Part shown: positions 1 to 6,502 of the stretch, piece after piece
Layout: the number at the start of each line of letters is the position of its first letter
How positions within the stretch are numbered: the first letter of the stretch is position 1
Assembly: GCA_030639105.1 (NCBI GenBank)
Contig: DAOWDI010000256.1
Coordinates: forward strand, 1 to 6,566
Reading direction: 5' to 3'
DNA: 6,566 nucleotides
Source of the DNA: Gammaproteobacteria bacterium
Lineage (GTDB): Bacteria > Pseudomonadota > Gammaproteobacteria > Ga0077536
Made by a program: the position numbers and the translations under genes
Notes under the pieces: model-generated
Databases searched by the model: none
The model's input: only the letters and a program-made list of their open reading frames with translations
What the model was told of the DNA's origin: nothing

Positions 1-1421
1 AAGATGGACGCTTGTTCTTGCGTAAATCCGCTGGACTGGTGCGAGATGTCTTCCATACCCGGCATATGCTCAATCTCAAGGGGCGCATGGGTATCGGGCA
101 CGTCCGCTATCCGACGGCAGGCGTATCGTCCAACGCCGAAGCACAGCCGTTCTATGTCAATTCTCCTTATGGCATCACGCTTGCTCATAACGGCAACCTT
201 ACAAACTCCGAGCAACTGAAGCAGGAGCTATTCGAAGACGACCTCAGACACATCAATACCGAATCCGATTCCGAAGTGCTGCTCAACGTGTTCGCTCACG
301 AACTGAAACGCCTGGGTAAATTCAGAATCGACGCCAACGATATTTTTCATGCCGTCGAGCGTGTTCACGAACGCTGCAGCGGCGGTTATGCTGTGATTGC
401 CATGATTACCGGCGTCGGTATCATCGGTTTTCGCGATCCTCATGGGATCCGCCCTATCGTATTCGGCAAGCGTGAGACCGATCTCGGCACCGAATATATT
501 GTCGCCTCGGAAAGTGTCGCTATCGATGTATTGGGATTTGAATTGGTCAGGGATATTGCGCCGGGCGAAGTTGTTTTTATCAGCAAAGAAGGTAATCCGC
601 AGACAAAACGCTGCGCCCCGGAAATGGGAATCGCACCCTGTATCTTCGAACATGTCTACCTCGCGCGGCCCGATTCGATCATCGATGGTATATCGGTCCA
701 CAAAGCCCGGATGCGAATGGGCGAAGCGCTCGCGCACAAGATCCAACGCGAGTGGGGCGAACACGGCATCGATGTCGTCATTCCGATCCCGGATACTTCG
801 CGTACGGCGGCACTCGAGTTGGCATATGAACTCGGCGTCAAATATCGCGAAGGCTTTATTAAAAACCGTTACATACCTCGCACATTCATTATGCCCGGCC
901 AGGCGATGCGGCGTAAATCCGTTCGCCAGAAACTCAATGCCATAGGCCTCGAGTTCGAAGGCAAGAATGTGTTGCTCGTCGACGATTCAATCGTTCGCGG
1001 TACGACATCGAGCCAGATTGTCCAGATGGCGAGGGAAGCCGGGGCCAACCAAGTCTATTTTGCCTCCGCCGCGCCGCCTGTTGTCTATCCGAATGTCTAT
1101 GGCATCGATATGCCGACCGGCGGGGAATTGATCGCCTGCAATCGTTCGATTGAGGATATTGGGTGCCACATCGGTGCCGACAAGATCATCTTTCAAGATC
1201 TGGATGACCTGGTCGAGGCCACACGTAGAGGCAACAGAGACATTCGGCGGTTTGACTTGTCGTGTTTCAACGGTGAGTACGTCACCGGTGATGTCAGCGA
1301 GACCTATCTTAACCGGGTCGAAGCGATGCGCTCCGATGAGGCGAAAGCCAAGCGCGCGGCGTCCGAGAATTCCTTGAGCGACCTGCATAATAGTTCGGCC
1401 GAGATGTCAGCGGACGTTTGA
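1..1421 (+). CDS. purF: Amidophosphoribosyltransferase (glutamine PRPP amidotransferase), 5'-partial
   Basis: This enzyme catalyses the first committed step of de novo purine synthesis: PRPP plus glutamine gives 5-phosphoribosylamine, in the cytoplasm. The frame is open from base 3 and shows 472 residues to the TGA at 1419-1421. Compared with the E. coli protein (505 aa) about 39 N-terminal residues are off the left edge, including the N-terminal catalytic Cys. Visible glutaminase-domain motifs are GHVRYPTAG (around 99-125), AHNGNL with its oxyanion-hole Asn-Gly (189-194) and SDSE (264-275). The phosphoribosyltransferase half carries the PRPP loop [14 protein letters not shown] (969-1010). 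The C-terminal SCFNGEYVT lacks the Cys-x-x-Cys pair that helps ligate the Fe-S cluster in Bacillus-type enzymes, so this is the E. coli-like, cluster-free form. An in-frame TTG at 12 is an artefact of the truncation, not the start. No convincing terminator follows it. Confidence 0.97.
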   Translation, partial: DGRLFLRKSAGLVRDVFHTRHMLNLKGRMGIGHVRYPTAGVSSNAEAQPFYVNSPYGITLAHNGNLTNSEQLKQELFEDDLRHINTESDSEVLLNVFAHELKRLGKFRIDANDIFHAVERVHERCSGGYAVIAMITGVGIIGFRDPHGIRPIVFGKRETDLGTEYIVASESVAIDVLGFELVRDIAPGEVVFISKEGNPQTKRCAPEMGIAPCIFEHVYLARPDSIIDGISVHKARMRMGEALAHKIQREWGEHGIDVVIPIPDTSRTAALELAYELGVKYREGFIKNRYIPRTFIMPGQAMRRKSVRQKLNAIGLEFEGKNVLLVDDSIVRGTTSSQIVQMAREAGANQVYFASAAPPVVYPNVYGIDMPTGGELIACNRSIEDIGCHIGADKIIFQDLDDLVEATRRGNRDIRRFDLSCFNGEYVTGDVSETYLNRVEAMRSDEAKAKRAASENSLSDLHNSSAEMSADV

Positions 1422-1496
1422 GCTACCCTTCGTTTGTTCGCGAGGCGTGGTGCCGTTTGCTCGAGTGGTCTTTGCGCCGGCGCGGCGGGCTTGTGA

Positions 1497-1525
1497 TTGA
1501 CTTCAATTCATGTTCGTAATATCGT
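1497..1525 (+). promoter_or_regulatory. Putative sigma70 promoter for the metZ leader
   Basis: The -35 candidate is TTGACT (1497-1502, five of six consensus bases). The -10 candidate is TATCGT (1520-1525, four of six), with a 17-base spacer. Transcription would begin near 1532, a few bases before the riboswitch P1 stem at 1537. That geometry is the main support, because a riboswitch must be transcribed from upstream. The -10 is weak, and read-through from purF is also possible. Confidence 0.45.
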
Positions 1526-1536
1526 CGTAACGCTTA

Positions 1537-1586
1537 AGCGCCGATTTGAATATTAGCTTGCGGGCGCTATAAAAGAACAGCTAAAG
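1537..1586 (+). promoter_or_regulatory. SAM-II-type S-adenosylmethionine riboswitch aptamer
   Basis: The RNA can fold as the compact SAM-II H-type pseudoknot. P1 pairs AGCGCC (1537-1542) with GGCGCT (1563-1568), six perfect pairs. The loop opens with GATTTG (1543-1548), matching the conserved GAUUU that lines the ligand pocket. AGCTTGC (1555-1561) precedes the 3' P1 strand. ATAAA (1569-1573) follows P1, then AGCTAAA (1579-1585), matching conserved GCUAAA. P2, the pseudoknot, pairs TTAGCT (1553-1558) with AGCTAA (1579-1584), six perfect pairs; its central G1556-C1581 and C1557-G1580 are in the register I recall for the SAM-II structure. The spacing from P1 to GCTAAA (11 bases) equals that of the Agrobacterium metA element as I remember it. 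SAM-II elements repress methionine genes when SAM is plentiful, and metZ follows here. The identification is from memory of the family consensus, not from a covariance search. Confidence 0.85.
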
Positions 1587-1612
1587 CGAAATATCTGCTT
1601 TAGACGTTTTTT
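1581..1612 (+). terminator. Hairpin plus U-run overlapping the riboswitch: terminator or switching arm
   Basis: CTAAAGC (1581-1587) and GCTTTAG (1597-1603) form a perfect 7-bp stem with a 9-base loop, followed after three bases by TTTTTT (1607-1612). The shape is that of a modest Rho-independent terminator. Its 5' arm reuses bases 1581-1584 of the riboswitch P2 strand, so aptamer and hairpin cannot both form. A simple terminator reading would make SAM an activator, the wrong sign for metZ. The hairpin may instead be an alternative fold that frees the ribosome binding site when SAM is low. Confidence 0.5.
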
Positions 1613-1686
1613 CCCAGGGCTACGCATCCCCCCGCATCCATCTCGGCAGCAAAACCGGGCGACTATCGTCACGGCGTCAATGTTGC

Positions 1687-1718
1687 GTCTATGCGATATT
1701 CGGGGTGGACCGATAGAC
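1687..1718 (+). other. Leader hairpin just upstream of the metZ ribosome binding site
   Basis: GTCTAT (1687-1692) pairs with ATAGAC (1713-1718), and CG/CG continues the stem inside after a one-base bulge at 1693, giving about eight pairs. The stem ends three bases before the AAAGGT ribosome binding site. A competing pairing exists: CTATCG (1663-1668) with CGATAG (1711-1716) uses the same 3' arm. These could be parts of the riboswitch expression platform, but neither buries the ribosome binding site directly. Confidence 0.35.
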
Positions 1719-1722
1719 TCTT

Positions 1723-1728
1723 AAAGGT
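1723..1728 (+). promoter_or_regulatory. metZ ribosome binding site
   Basis: AAAGGT lies 8 bases before the ATG at 1737 and supports that start. Another ATG at 1733 is in a different frame and opens only an 8-codon reading frame ending at 1759, so 1737 is the real start. Bases 1721-1726 (TTAAAG) are complementary to CTTTAG at 1598-1603 in the upstream leader, counting one G-U pair. Confidence 0.7.
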
Positions 1729-1736
1729 AAAGATGG

Positions 1737-2924
1737 ATGAACGCCAATCAAGAATTTGACGATGCGCTCGCGACGATCGCCTGCCGCGCCGGTACGTCGC
1801 AAACCGCTGAACTCGAAAACAGTGATCCAATCTATGCGACGTCGAGCTTTCGTTTTAAAAATGCCGCACAGGCGGCCGCCCGGTTTTCCGGTAATGAGCC
1901 CGGGAATGTGTACTCGCGATTCACCAATCCGACCGTACGGACGTTCGAGGAGCGCCTTGCGGCGCTGGAAGGCGGACAATGTGCGGTTGCTACAGCCTCG
2001 GGTATGAGTGCAATCATGGGTCTATGCCTCGGCATGCTCGCGGCAGGTGACCACGTCGTATCTTCATATAACGTATTTGGAAGCACGATCAATCTGTTCA
2101 AGAATATTTTGTCGAAGTTCGGGATTGAATTCACGTTCGTCGATCTGGTCGATCAGCAAGCTTGGGAAGCGGCGATCCGTCCGCATACAAAATTGCTGTT
2201 TCTCGAAACCCCGTCGAATCCTTTAACCGAGGTAGCCGACATTGGCGCGCTTGCGGCACTCGCTCATGGGGCCGGCGCGCTGCTCGTCGTCGATAATTGT
2301 TTTTGTACGCCAATTCTTCAGCGACCCTTGGCGCTCGGTGCCGATATCGTTGTTCATTCGGCGACAAAGTACATTGATGGTCAGGGCCGCTGCATCGGTG
2401 GCGCCATTGTCACATCGCGCGATATCGTCGACAATAAGCTGATTCCTCTTATGCGCTCCGGTGGACCGAGCATGAGTCCGTTCAATGCATGGGTCTTTCT
2501 CAAGGGTCTCGAGACGCTATCTGTGCGTATGCAGCAGCATAGCCGTGGGGCGGGCATTGTCGCGGCGTGGTTGGCGGAACAGCAATGGGTTAACGAGGTG
2601 CATTATCCCGGTCTACCGTGCCACCCTCAGCACGACATCGCTACGCGGCAGCAAAGCCATTACGGCGGAATCGTTTCCTTCGAGGTAGTCGGTGGACGCG
2701 ATAATGCATGGCGTTTCATCGACGCACTTCGATTGTTTTCGATAACCGGCAATCTGGGTGATAGCCGCAGCATTGTCACTCATCCCGCAAGCACGACGCA
2801 CTGCCGGATCAGCGCGGAAGATCGCGCACGCAGCGGCATTGGCGAAGGGTTGGTGCGTCTGTCAATCGGGCTCGAAGAACCCGATGATCTGATAGCGGAT
2901 CTGGCACGCGCCGCAAATGTGTGA
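1737..2924 (+). CDS. metZ: O-succinylhomoserine sulfhydrylase
   Basis: This cytoplasmic PLP enzyme condenses O-succinylhomoserine with sulfide to give homocysteine and succinate, bypassing cystathionine on the way to methionine. The 395-aa protein has the usual family length and aligns closely, from memory, with Pseudomonas aeruginosa MetZ. It belongs to the Cys/Met metabolism PLP family (fold type I). Visible motifs are GNVYSRFTNPTVRTFEER (Tyr59 and Arg61, which reach the PLP phosphate of a partner subunit), ATASGMSA (residues 86-92), YNVFGST (Tyr111 near the cofactor ring), VVDNCFCTP (Asp186, PLP nitrogen) and HSATKYIDGQGR with the PLP-binding Lys211. DNCFCTP and YIDGQGR favour MetZ over MetB or MetC. 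Whether succinyl- or acetylhomoserine is preferred cannot be read with certainty. It is preceded by a SAM-II-type leader and followed after 9 bases by ppc, suggesting one SAM-regulated operon. Confidence 0.95.
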   Translation: MNANQEFDDALATIACRAGTSQTAELENSDPIYATSSFRFKNAAQAAARFSGNEPGNVYSRFTNPTVRTFEERLAALEGGQCAVATASGMSAIMGLCLGMLAAGDHVVSSYNVFGSTINLFKNILSKFGIEFTFVDLVDQQAWEAAIRPHTKLLFLETPSNPLTEVADIGALAALAHGAGALLVVDNCFCTPILQRPLALGADIVVHSATKYIDGQGRCIGGAIVTSRDIVDNKLIPLMRSGGPSMSPFNAWVFLKGLETLSVRMQQHSRGAGIVAAWLAEQQWVNEVHYPGLPCHPQHDIATRQQSHYGGIVSFEVVGGRDNAWRFIDALRLFSITGNLGDSRSIVTHPASTTHCRISAEDRARSGIGEGLVRLSIGLEEPDDLIADLARAANV

Positions 2925-2933
2925 GAAAAAATA

Positions 2934-5756
2934 ATGGGTTCACGAAATTTGTCGACACCACACACTACCGGATCTTCTGGCGCGAGTGCTCGGGCGCCCC
3001 TGTTTGGTACGCCGCCGCGGGTTGGGCCCGAGGAGGGCTCGGTCGCGGTTGAGGCAGCCGGATATGCGGCGCGAACCACCGAGTTGCTCGCCGATCTTCT
3101 ACTGCAGGTTATCCGGGAGCGCGAGCCGGCGCTCGAACCCATTTTATTGTCCGGCTCCAAGCTGGCTGCCGCACACGAAGCGCTTCTCATGCGTGCGCTG
3201 CAAGCGCTCGGGATCTGGTATCAGTTGCTGAATATTGCCGAGGAGATAGCCAGTCAGCGGCGGCGGCGATTGCTAGAGATCGAACATGGCGCCGAGGCGG
3301 TTCCCGGTACATTTGCCAACGTATTTGCCGAGGCCCGCGGCGCGGAGATCGAATCAGCGCGGATCCAGGCCATCTTGGATAAGACATTCGTCGTGCCTGT
3401 GATCACCGCCCATCCTACTGAGGCCAAACGCGTCACCGTACTGGAGATCCATCGCCGCATTTACGTCATCCTGTTCAAACTTGAATCGGACGTCTGGACG
3501 GCGCGTGAGCGCGAGGATCTCACCCGCCATTTGTTTATCGAGATAGAGCTCTTATGGCTGACTGGTGAACTGCGTTTGGAGCGCCCGACCGTCGATCATG
3601 AGGTGGCCTGGGGTTTGCATTTTTTCAATGAGTCGTTGTACGAACAGTTGCCGGTCCTGGTACAGAAATTGAGGGGAGCATTGGCCAGCGCCTATCCGAA
3701 TGCGGTCTTTAACATCCCCGCCGTATTCAGTTTCGGTTCGTGGATCGGCGGCGACCGCGACGGCAACCCCGGAGTGCGTAACCGGGCAACACGCAATGCC
3801 TTGTTTCACTATCGCCTCTCGGCGGTGCGGCACTACTGCGATCGCTTGGCGGCCTTAAGTCAGCGCTTGAGCGTTGCCGAACACGCGATCGAGATCGATG
3901 CAGCGTTCATCACCGCACTCGATCGGATCCTCGATGACAGCGGCAACCGGTCGACGGTGGAACAACGCAATCCTGGTGAGGTCTTCCGCCAGTATGCGGC
4001 GTGCATGGGCGAGCGGATGCGCGCTACCCTGCGCGCGGCGGAGCACCGCGCGCGTCCCGCTGCCGGCGCCTTCGCCTATCGCGATGCCGATCAGTTCATT
4101 GCGGATCTTCGCTATCTGCATGCCGGTCTCGATGCTTCGGGATGTGGGTTGCTGGCTCGCGAACTGGTGATGCCGATCATGGACGAAGCCCTGAGTTTTC
4201 GATTCTGTACCGCAAGGCTCGACATCAGGGAAAACAGTACGGTGGTGACCGCAACCCTGCGGCAAATCTGGAGCGCCATCGAGCAACAGGATGTGTCACA
4301 CTGTCCACCTCGTCGGTCGGCGGCGTGGCGTGGCTGGTTAGCCGCGCGGCTCGGGGACGACAAGATACCCGATTTTGACAAGGATGGTATTGACGCGGCA
4401 GCTTTCGAAGTCATTGAGCTGTTTGAATTGATCCGCGAAGCGCGCCAGGAAAATGACGCCGATGCGATCGCCACATTCATCCTCAGCATGACGGAATGCG
4501 CGGCCGATATCATCGGCGTTTATCTGCTTGCGCGCATTGCTGGCATCTACAAACCGGGATCGCCCTCCACGTTGCGGGTCGTGCCATTGTTCGAAACTAT
4601 CGCCGATCTGCGCGCGGCGCCGGCGGTCGTCGATGAGTTGCTCGACATCGGTTCGATCCGCGCCTTATTCGAATCACCAGCGGCCTGCTTCGAGGTCATG
4701 ATCGGATATTCCGACTCGAATAAGGATGGTGGTTTCCTCTGCTCGAGTTGGGAGACGAACTGCGCGCAGCGTCGCCTGGCCGAAGTCGCTAGAAAGCGTG
4801 GCGTTATTATCTCATTTTTTCACGGCCGCGGCGGGTCGGTCGGCCGCGGCGGTGCGCCAACGGGTCACGCGATTGCAGCCCAGCCCGCGGGCTCGGTAGC
4901 TGGGCGCCTGCGGGTAACCGAGCAGGGCGAGGTGGTGTCCTATAAATACGCCAACCGTGGGACCGCCCTCTATAATATGGAGTTACTGTCAGCGAGCGTG
5001 TTCGCACATGCATTGAAATCTGAAGACGAGGCGGCCTTGCGGCCGCAGCCCGCACTCGACGAGGCGATAGAGCAGCTCGCTGCCTATTCGTTCGAAGCAT
5101 ATCGCCGATTCGTCAAGCAGCCGGGGCTGGTCGAATATTTCGAGCAGGCGAGTCCGGTCAACGAACTTGCATTACTGAACATCGGCTCGCGTCCACCGCG
5201 CCGTCGCGGCGTTACCGATCTCAGTGGACTACGGGCGATCCCGTGGGTGTTTGCGTGGACACAAAACCGGCACCTCATTCCTGGCTGGTACGGAATGGGT
5301 TCGGCGTTGGCGCAATTTATCACCGAACGTGGCGAACAGTCGCAAGACTTGCTAAAACAGCTCTACCAGGAATCGCGATCGTTTCGCCTCTGCGTCGGCG
5401 AAGTCGAAAAGGCGCTGGCGCAGACCGATCTGGATGTCGCGCGAGCCTACGCCGAGTTGGTCGAGGATGAGTCCACTCGACTCGTGATCGTGGCGGCAAT
5501 TGAAACCGAATATCACGCGACTGCCGAACAGATCCTGCGTCTCGTCGGTGGGCAACGGCTCGGCGAGCGGTTTCCGCGTTTTCGACGGCGCCTCGCGCGC
5601 CGGATCGTGGCACTGGATATGGTCAACTACAAACAGGTCGAGCTGCTCGCACAGTTTCGTGCAATGGCCGATGACGATCCGCGGCGCCAGCAGACCCTGA
5701 TTTCACTTCTTTTGTCGATCAATTGTGTGGCATCGGGGTTTGGTTGGACGGGATGA
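2934..5756 (+). CDS. ppc: Phosphoenolpyruvate carboxylase
   Basis: This cytoplasmic enzyme adds bicarbonate to phosphoenolpyruvate, giving oxaloacetate and phosphate, and replenishes the TCA cycle and the aspartate amino-acid family. At 940 aa it is longer than E. coli Ppc (883). Diagnostic motifs are ITAHPTEAKR with catalytic His160, GGDRDGNP (272-279), MIGYSDSNKDGG (589-600, Lys597 equivalent to E. coli K546), FHGRGGSVGRGG (His630, Arg632, Arg638), LRVTEQGE and LRAIPWVFAWTQNR (ending Arg779). The C-terminus is GFGWTG, where most relatives end in NTG. Of the E. coli aspartate-inhibitor ligands, R587 (Arg638) and R832 (about Arg890) are kept, but K773 is Gln830 and N881 is Trp938. Residues 1-40 form a Ser/Thr/Pro/Ala-rich extension without a recognised motif. 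The start at 2934 has no good Shine-Dalgarno sequence, and only 9 bases separate it from the metZ stop, so translation is probably coupled to metZ. Confidence 0.96.
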   Translation: MGSRNLSTPHTTGSSGASARAPLFGTPPRVGPEEGSVAVEAAGYAARTTELLADLLLQVIREREPALEPILLSGSKLAAAHEALLMRALQALGIWYQLLNIAEEIASQRRRRLLEIEHGAEAVPGTFANVFAEARGAEIESARIQAILDKTFVVPVITAHPTEAKRVTVLEIHRRIYVILFKLESDVWTAREREDLTRHLFIEIELLWLTGELRLERPTVDHEVAWGLHFFNESLYEQLPVLVQKLRGALASAYPNAVFNIPAVFSFGSWIGGDRDGNPGVRNRATRNALFHYRLSAVRHYCDRLAALSQRLSVAEHAIEIDAAFITALDRILDDSGNRSTVEQRNPGEVFRQYAACMGERMRATLRAAEHRARPAAGAFAYRDADQFIADLRYLHAGLDASGCGLLARELVMPIMDEALSFRFCTARLDIRENSTVVTATLRQIWSAIEQQDVSHCPPRRSAAWRGWLAARLGDDKIPDFDKDGIDAAAFEVIELFELIREARQENDADAIATFILSMTECAADIIGVYLLARIAGIYKPGSPSTLRVVPLFETIADLRAAPAVVDELLDIGSIRALFESPAACFEVMIGYSDSNKDGGFLCSSWETNCAQRRLAEVARKRGVIISFFHGRGGSVGRGGAPTGHAIAAQPAGSVAGRLRVTEQGEVVSYKYANRGTALYNMELLSASVFAHALKSEDEAALRPQPALDEAIEQLAAYSFEAYRRFVKQPGLVEYFEQASPVNELALLNIGSRPPRRRGVTDLSGLRAIPWVFAWTQNRHLIPGWYGMGSALAQFITERGEQSQDLLKQLYQESRSFRLCVGEVEKALAQTDLDVARAYAELVEDESTRLVIVAAIETEYHATAEQILRLVGGQRLGERFPRFRRRLARRIVALDMVNYKQVELLAQFRAMADDDPRRQQTLISLLLSINCVASGFGWTG

Positions 5757-5770
5757 TGTCCAGTGCGGTA

Positions 5771-5800
5771 CGCGGACTTTGTCCGCGGTGCTGGAATTTT
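5771..5800 (+). terminator. Possible terminator after ppc
   Basis: CGCGGAC (5771-5777) and GTCCGCG (5781-5787) form a perfect GC-rich 7-bp stem with a TTT loop, 14 bases after the ppc stop. The only U-run is TTTT at 5797-5800, nine bases beyond the stem, which is far for a classical Rho-independent terminator. It may instead protect the 3' end of the ppc transcript. Its position before an independently translated gene fits an operon end. Confidence 0.45.
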
Positions 5801-5933
5801 GGCGGCCGATCACCTGACTTCGATACATAACCCTACAGCTTTTGTGGCTAATAGTTTGCCCCACCGATGGTTACCTGGGAGCTATCCTCCGCCGAATGCC
5901 GGTGGCACAATGCGCGTTTGATGCCGGAAAAAC

Positions 5934-5939
5934 GGAGGT
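5934..5939 (+). promoter_or_regulatory. Peroxiredoxin ribosome binding site
   Basis: GGAGGT is a near-perfect Shine-Dalgarno sequence five bases before the ATG at 5945. It decides the start: the frame is open further upstream to an ATG at 5867, but that adds 26 residues with no peroxiredoxin similarity and has no comparable site. Confidence 0.85.
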
Positions 5940-5944
5940 CTGAT

Positions 5945-6430
5945 ATGACAATCAAAGTAGGCGACAAGATGCCAGACGGCAGGTTTGCGGTGATGACCGC
6001 CGAGGGGCCCGGGGAGTTGACTACAGACGAATTGTTCAGCGGGAAGAAGGTCGTCATGTTTTCCGTGCCCGGGGCATTTACGCCGACCTGTTCGGCCAAA
6101 CATCTCCCCGGATTCGTGGCACAAGCCGATGCTATCAAGGGCAAAGGCGTGGACGCTGTTGCGTGTCTGTCCGTCAACGATGTATTCGTGATGGATGCCT
6201 GGGGTAAGAGCGCCGGGGCCGAGGGTAAGGTCACCATGCTCGCTGACGGCAACTGCGATTACACCAAGGCACTCGGACTGGAGATCGATGCATCGGACTT
6301 CGGCATGGGCATGCGCAGTTTGCGCTTCGCGCTGGTCGTCGACGATGGCGTCGTTGCGCAAGCATATATCGAGGCCGCGTCGGCGGAACTCGCAGTCAGC
6401 TCTGCCGAGAATATCGTCAAGAACCTGTAG
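5945..6430 (+). CDS. Peroxiredoxin, Prx5/PrxII (AhpC-TSA/redoxin) family
   Basis: This thiol peroxidase reduces hydrogen peroxide and alkyl hydroperoxides, with electrons from glutathione/glutaredoxin or thioredoxin, in the cytoplasm (no signal peptide is seen). The protein is 161 aa, typical of the Prx5 group. The active site PGAFTPTCSAKHLPGF gives Thr46 and peroxidatic Cys49. Cys74, in VACLSVND, sits 25 residues later, the same spacing as the Cys51/Cys76 pair of plant PrxII enzymes, so it is the candidate resolving cysteine. MGMRSLRFALVVDDGVV holds the active-site arginine (Arg124 or Arg127). A third cysteine, Cys104 in DGNCDYTKALGL, replaces a residue that is usually Gly or Ala in relatives as I recall them. 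The gene has its own strong ribosome binding site and a 188-base gap from ppc, so it is probably a separate unit. I found no convincing promoter or OxyR site in that gap. Confidence 0.93.
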   Translation: MTIKVGDKMPDGRFAVMTAEGPGELTTDELFSGKKVVMFSVPGAFTPTCSAKHLPGFVAQADAIKGKGVDAVACLSVNDVFVMDAWGKSAGAEGKVTMLADGNCDYTKALGLEIDASDFGMGMRSLRFALVVDDGVVAQAYIEAASAELAVSSAENIVKNL

Positions 6431-6431
6431 A

Positions 6432-6469
6432 CGATATGGGACGAAATCGTTAACGGTTCGAACCATACG
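6432..6469 (+). other. Weak inverted repeat after the peroxiredoxin gene
   Basis: CG-TATGG (6432-6439, with base 6434 bulged) pairs with CCATACG (6463-6469) around a 23-base loop that contains the small palindromes CGTTAACG and GGTTCGAACC. It begins just after the stop codon but has no U-run, so it is not a standard terminator. It could stabilise the 3' end of the mRNA or be chance. Confidence 0.25.
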
Positions 6470-6502
6470 ACACTGATCCGGTAGATCCCGATAAACATTG
6501 AG

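Noticed and set aside
228..764. A 178-codon open frame on the - strand inside purF.
   Set aside because: It is antisense to a clear purF, has no recognisable motif, and is a by-product of codon bias.
1474..1483. The palindrome GCGCCGGCGC after purF, considered as a terminator.
   Set aside because: It has no loop and no following U-run; it is GC-rich self-complementarity only.
1531..1540. The palindrome CGCTTAAGCG as a possible operator.
   Set aside because: Its right half is the 5' strand of riboswitch P1 and it lies at the predicted transcription start; a separate operator role cannot be supported.
1546..1573. A promoter-like pair, TTGAAT (1546-1551) and TATAAA (1568-1573), with a 16-base spacer.
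   Set aside because: Both hexamers lie within conserved riboswitch blocks (the GATTTG loop and the end of P1 plus ATAAA). A start near 1580 would remove the aptamer and begin in the hairpin, so the match is best explained as coincidence.
1733..1759. An 8-codon reading frame starting at ATG 1733 and overlapping the metZ start in another frame.
   Set aside because: It is too short to support as a gene, and the same ribosome binding site serves metZ at 1737; no sign of selection is visible.
5867..5944. An upstream in-frame ATG that would lengthen the peroxiredoxin by 26 residues.
   Set aside because: The extra residues do not resemble the family, and GGAGGT is correctly placed only for the ATG at 5945.
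6455..6464. GGTTCGAACC, resembling a tRNA T-arm.
   Set aside because: It is simply a 10-base palindrome; no acceptor, D or anticodon arms can be built around it, and the upstream bases are the end of the peroxiredoxin gene.
5882..6466. A 194-codon open frame on the - strand covering the peroxiredoxin gene.
   Set aside because: The + strand gene has an unmistakable active site and a strong ribosome binding site; the reverse frame has no recognisable features.
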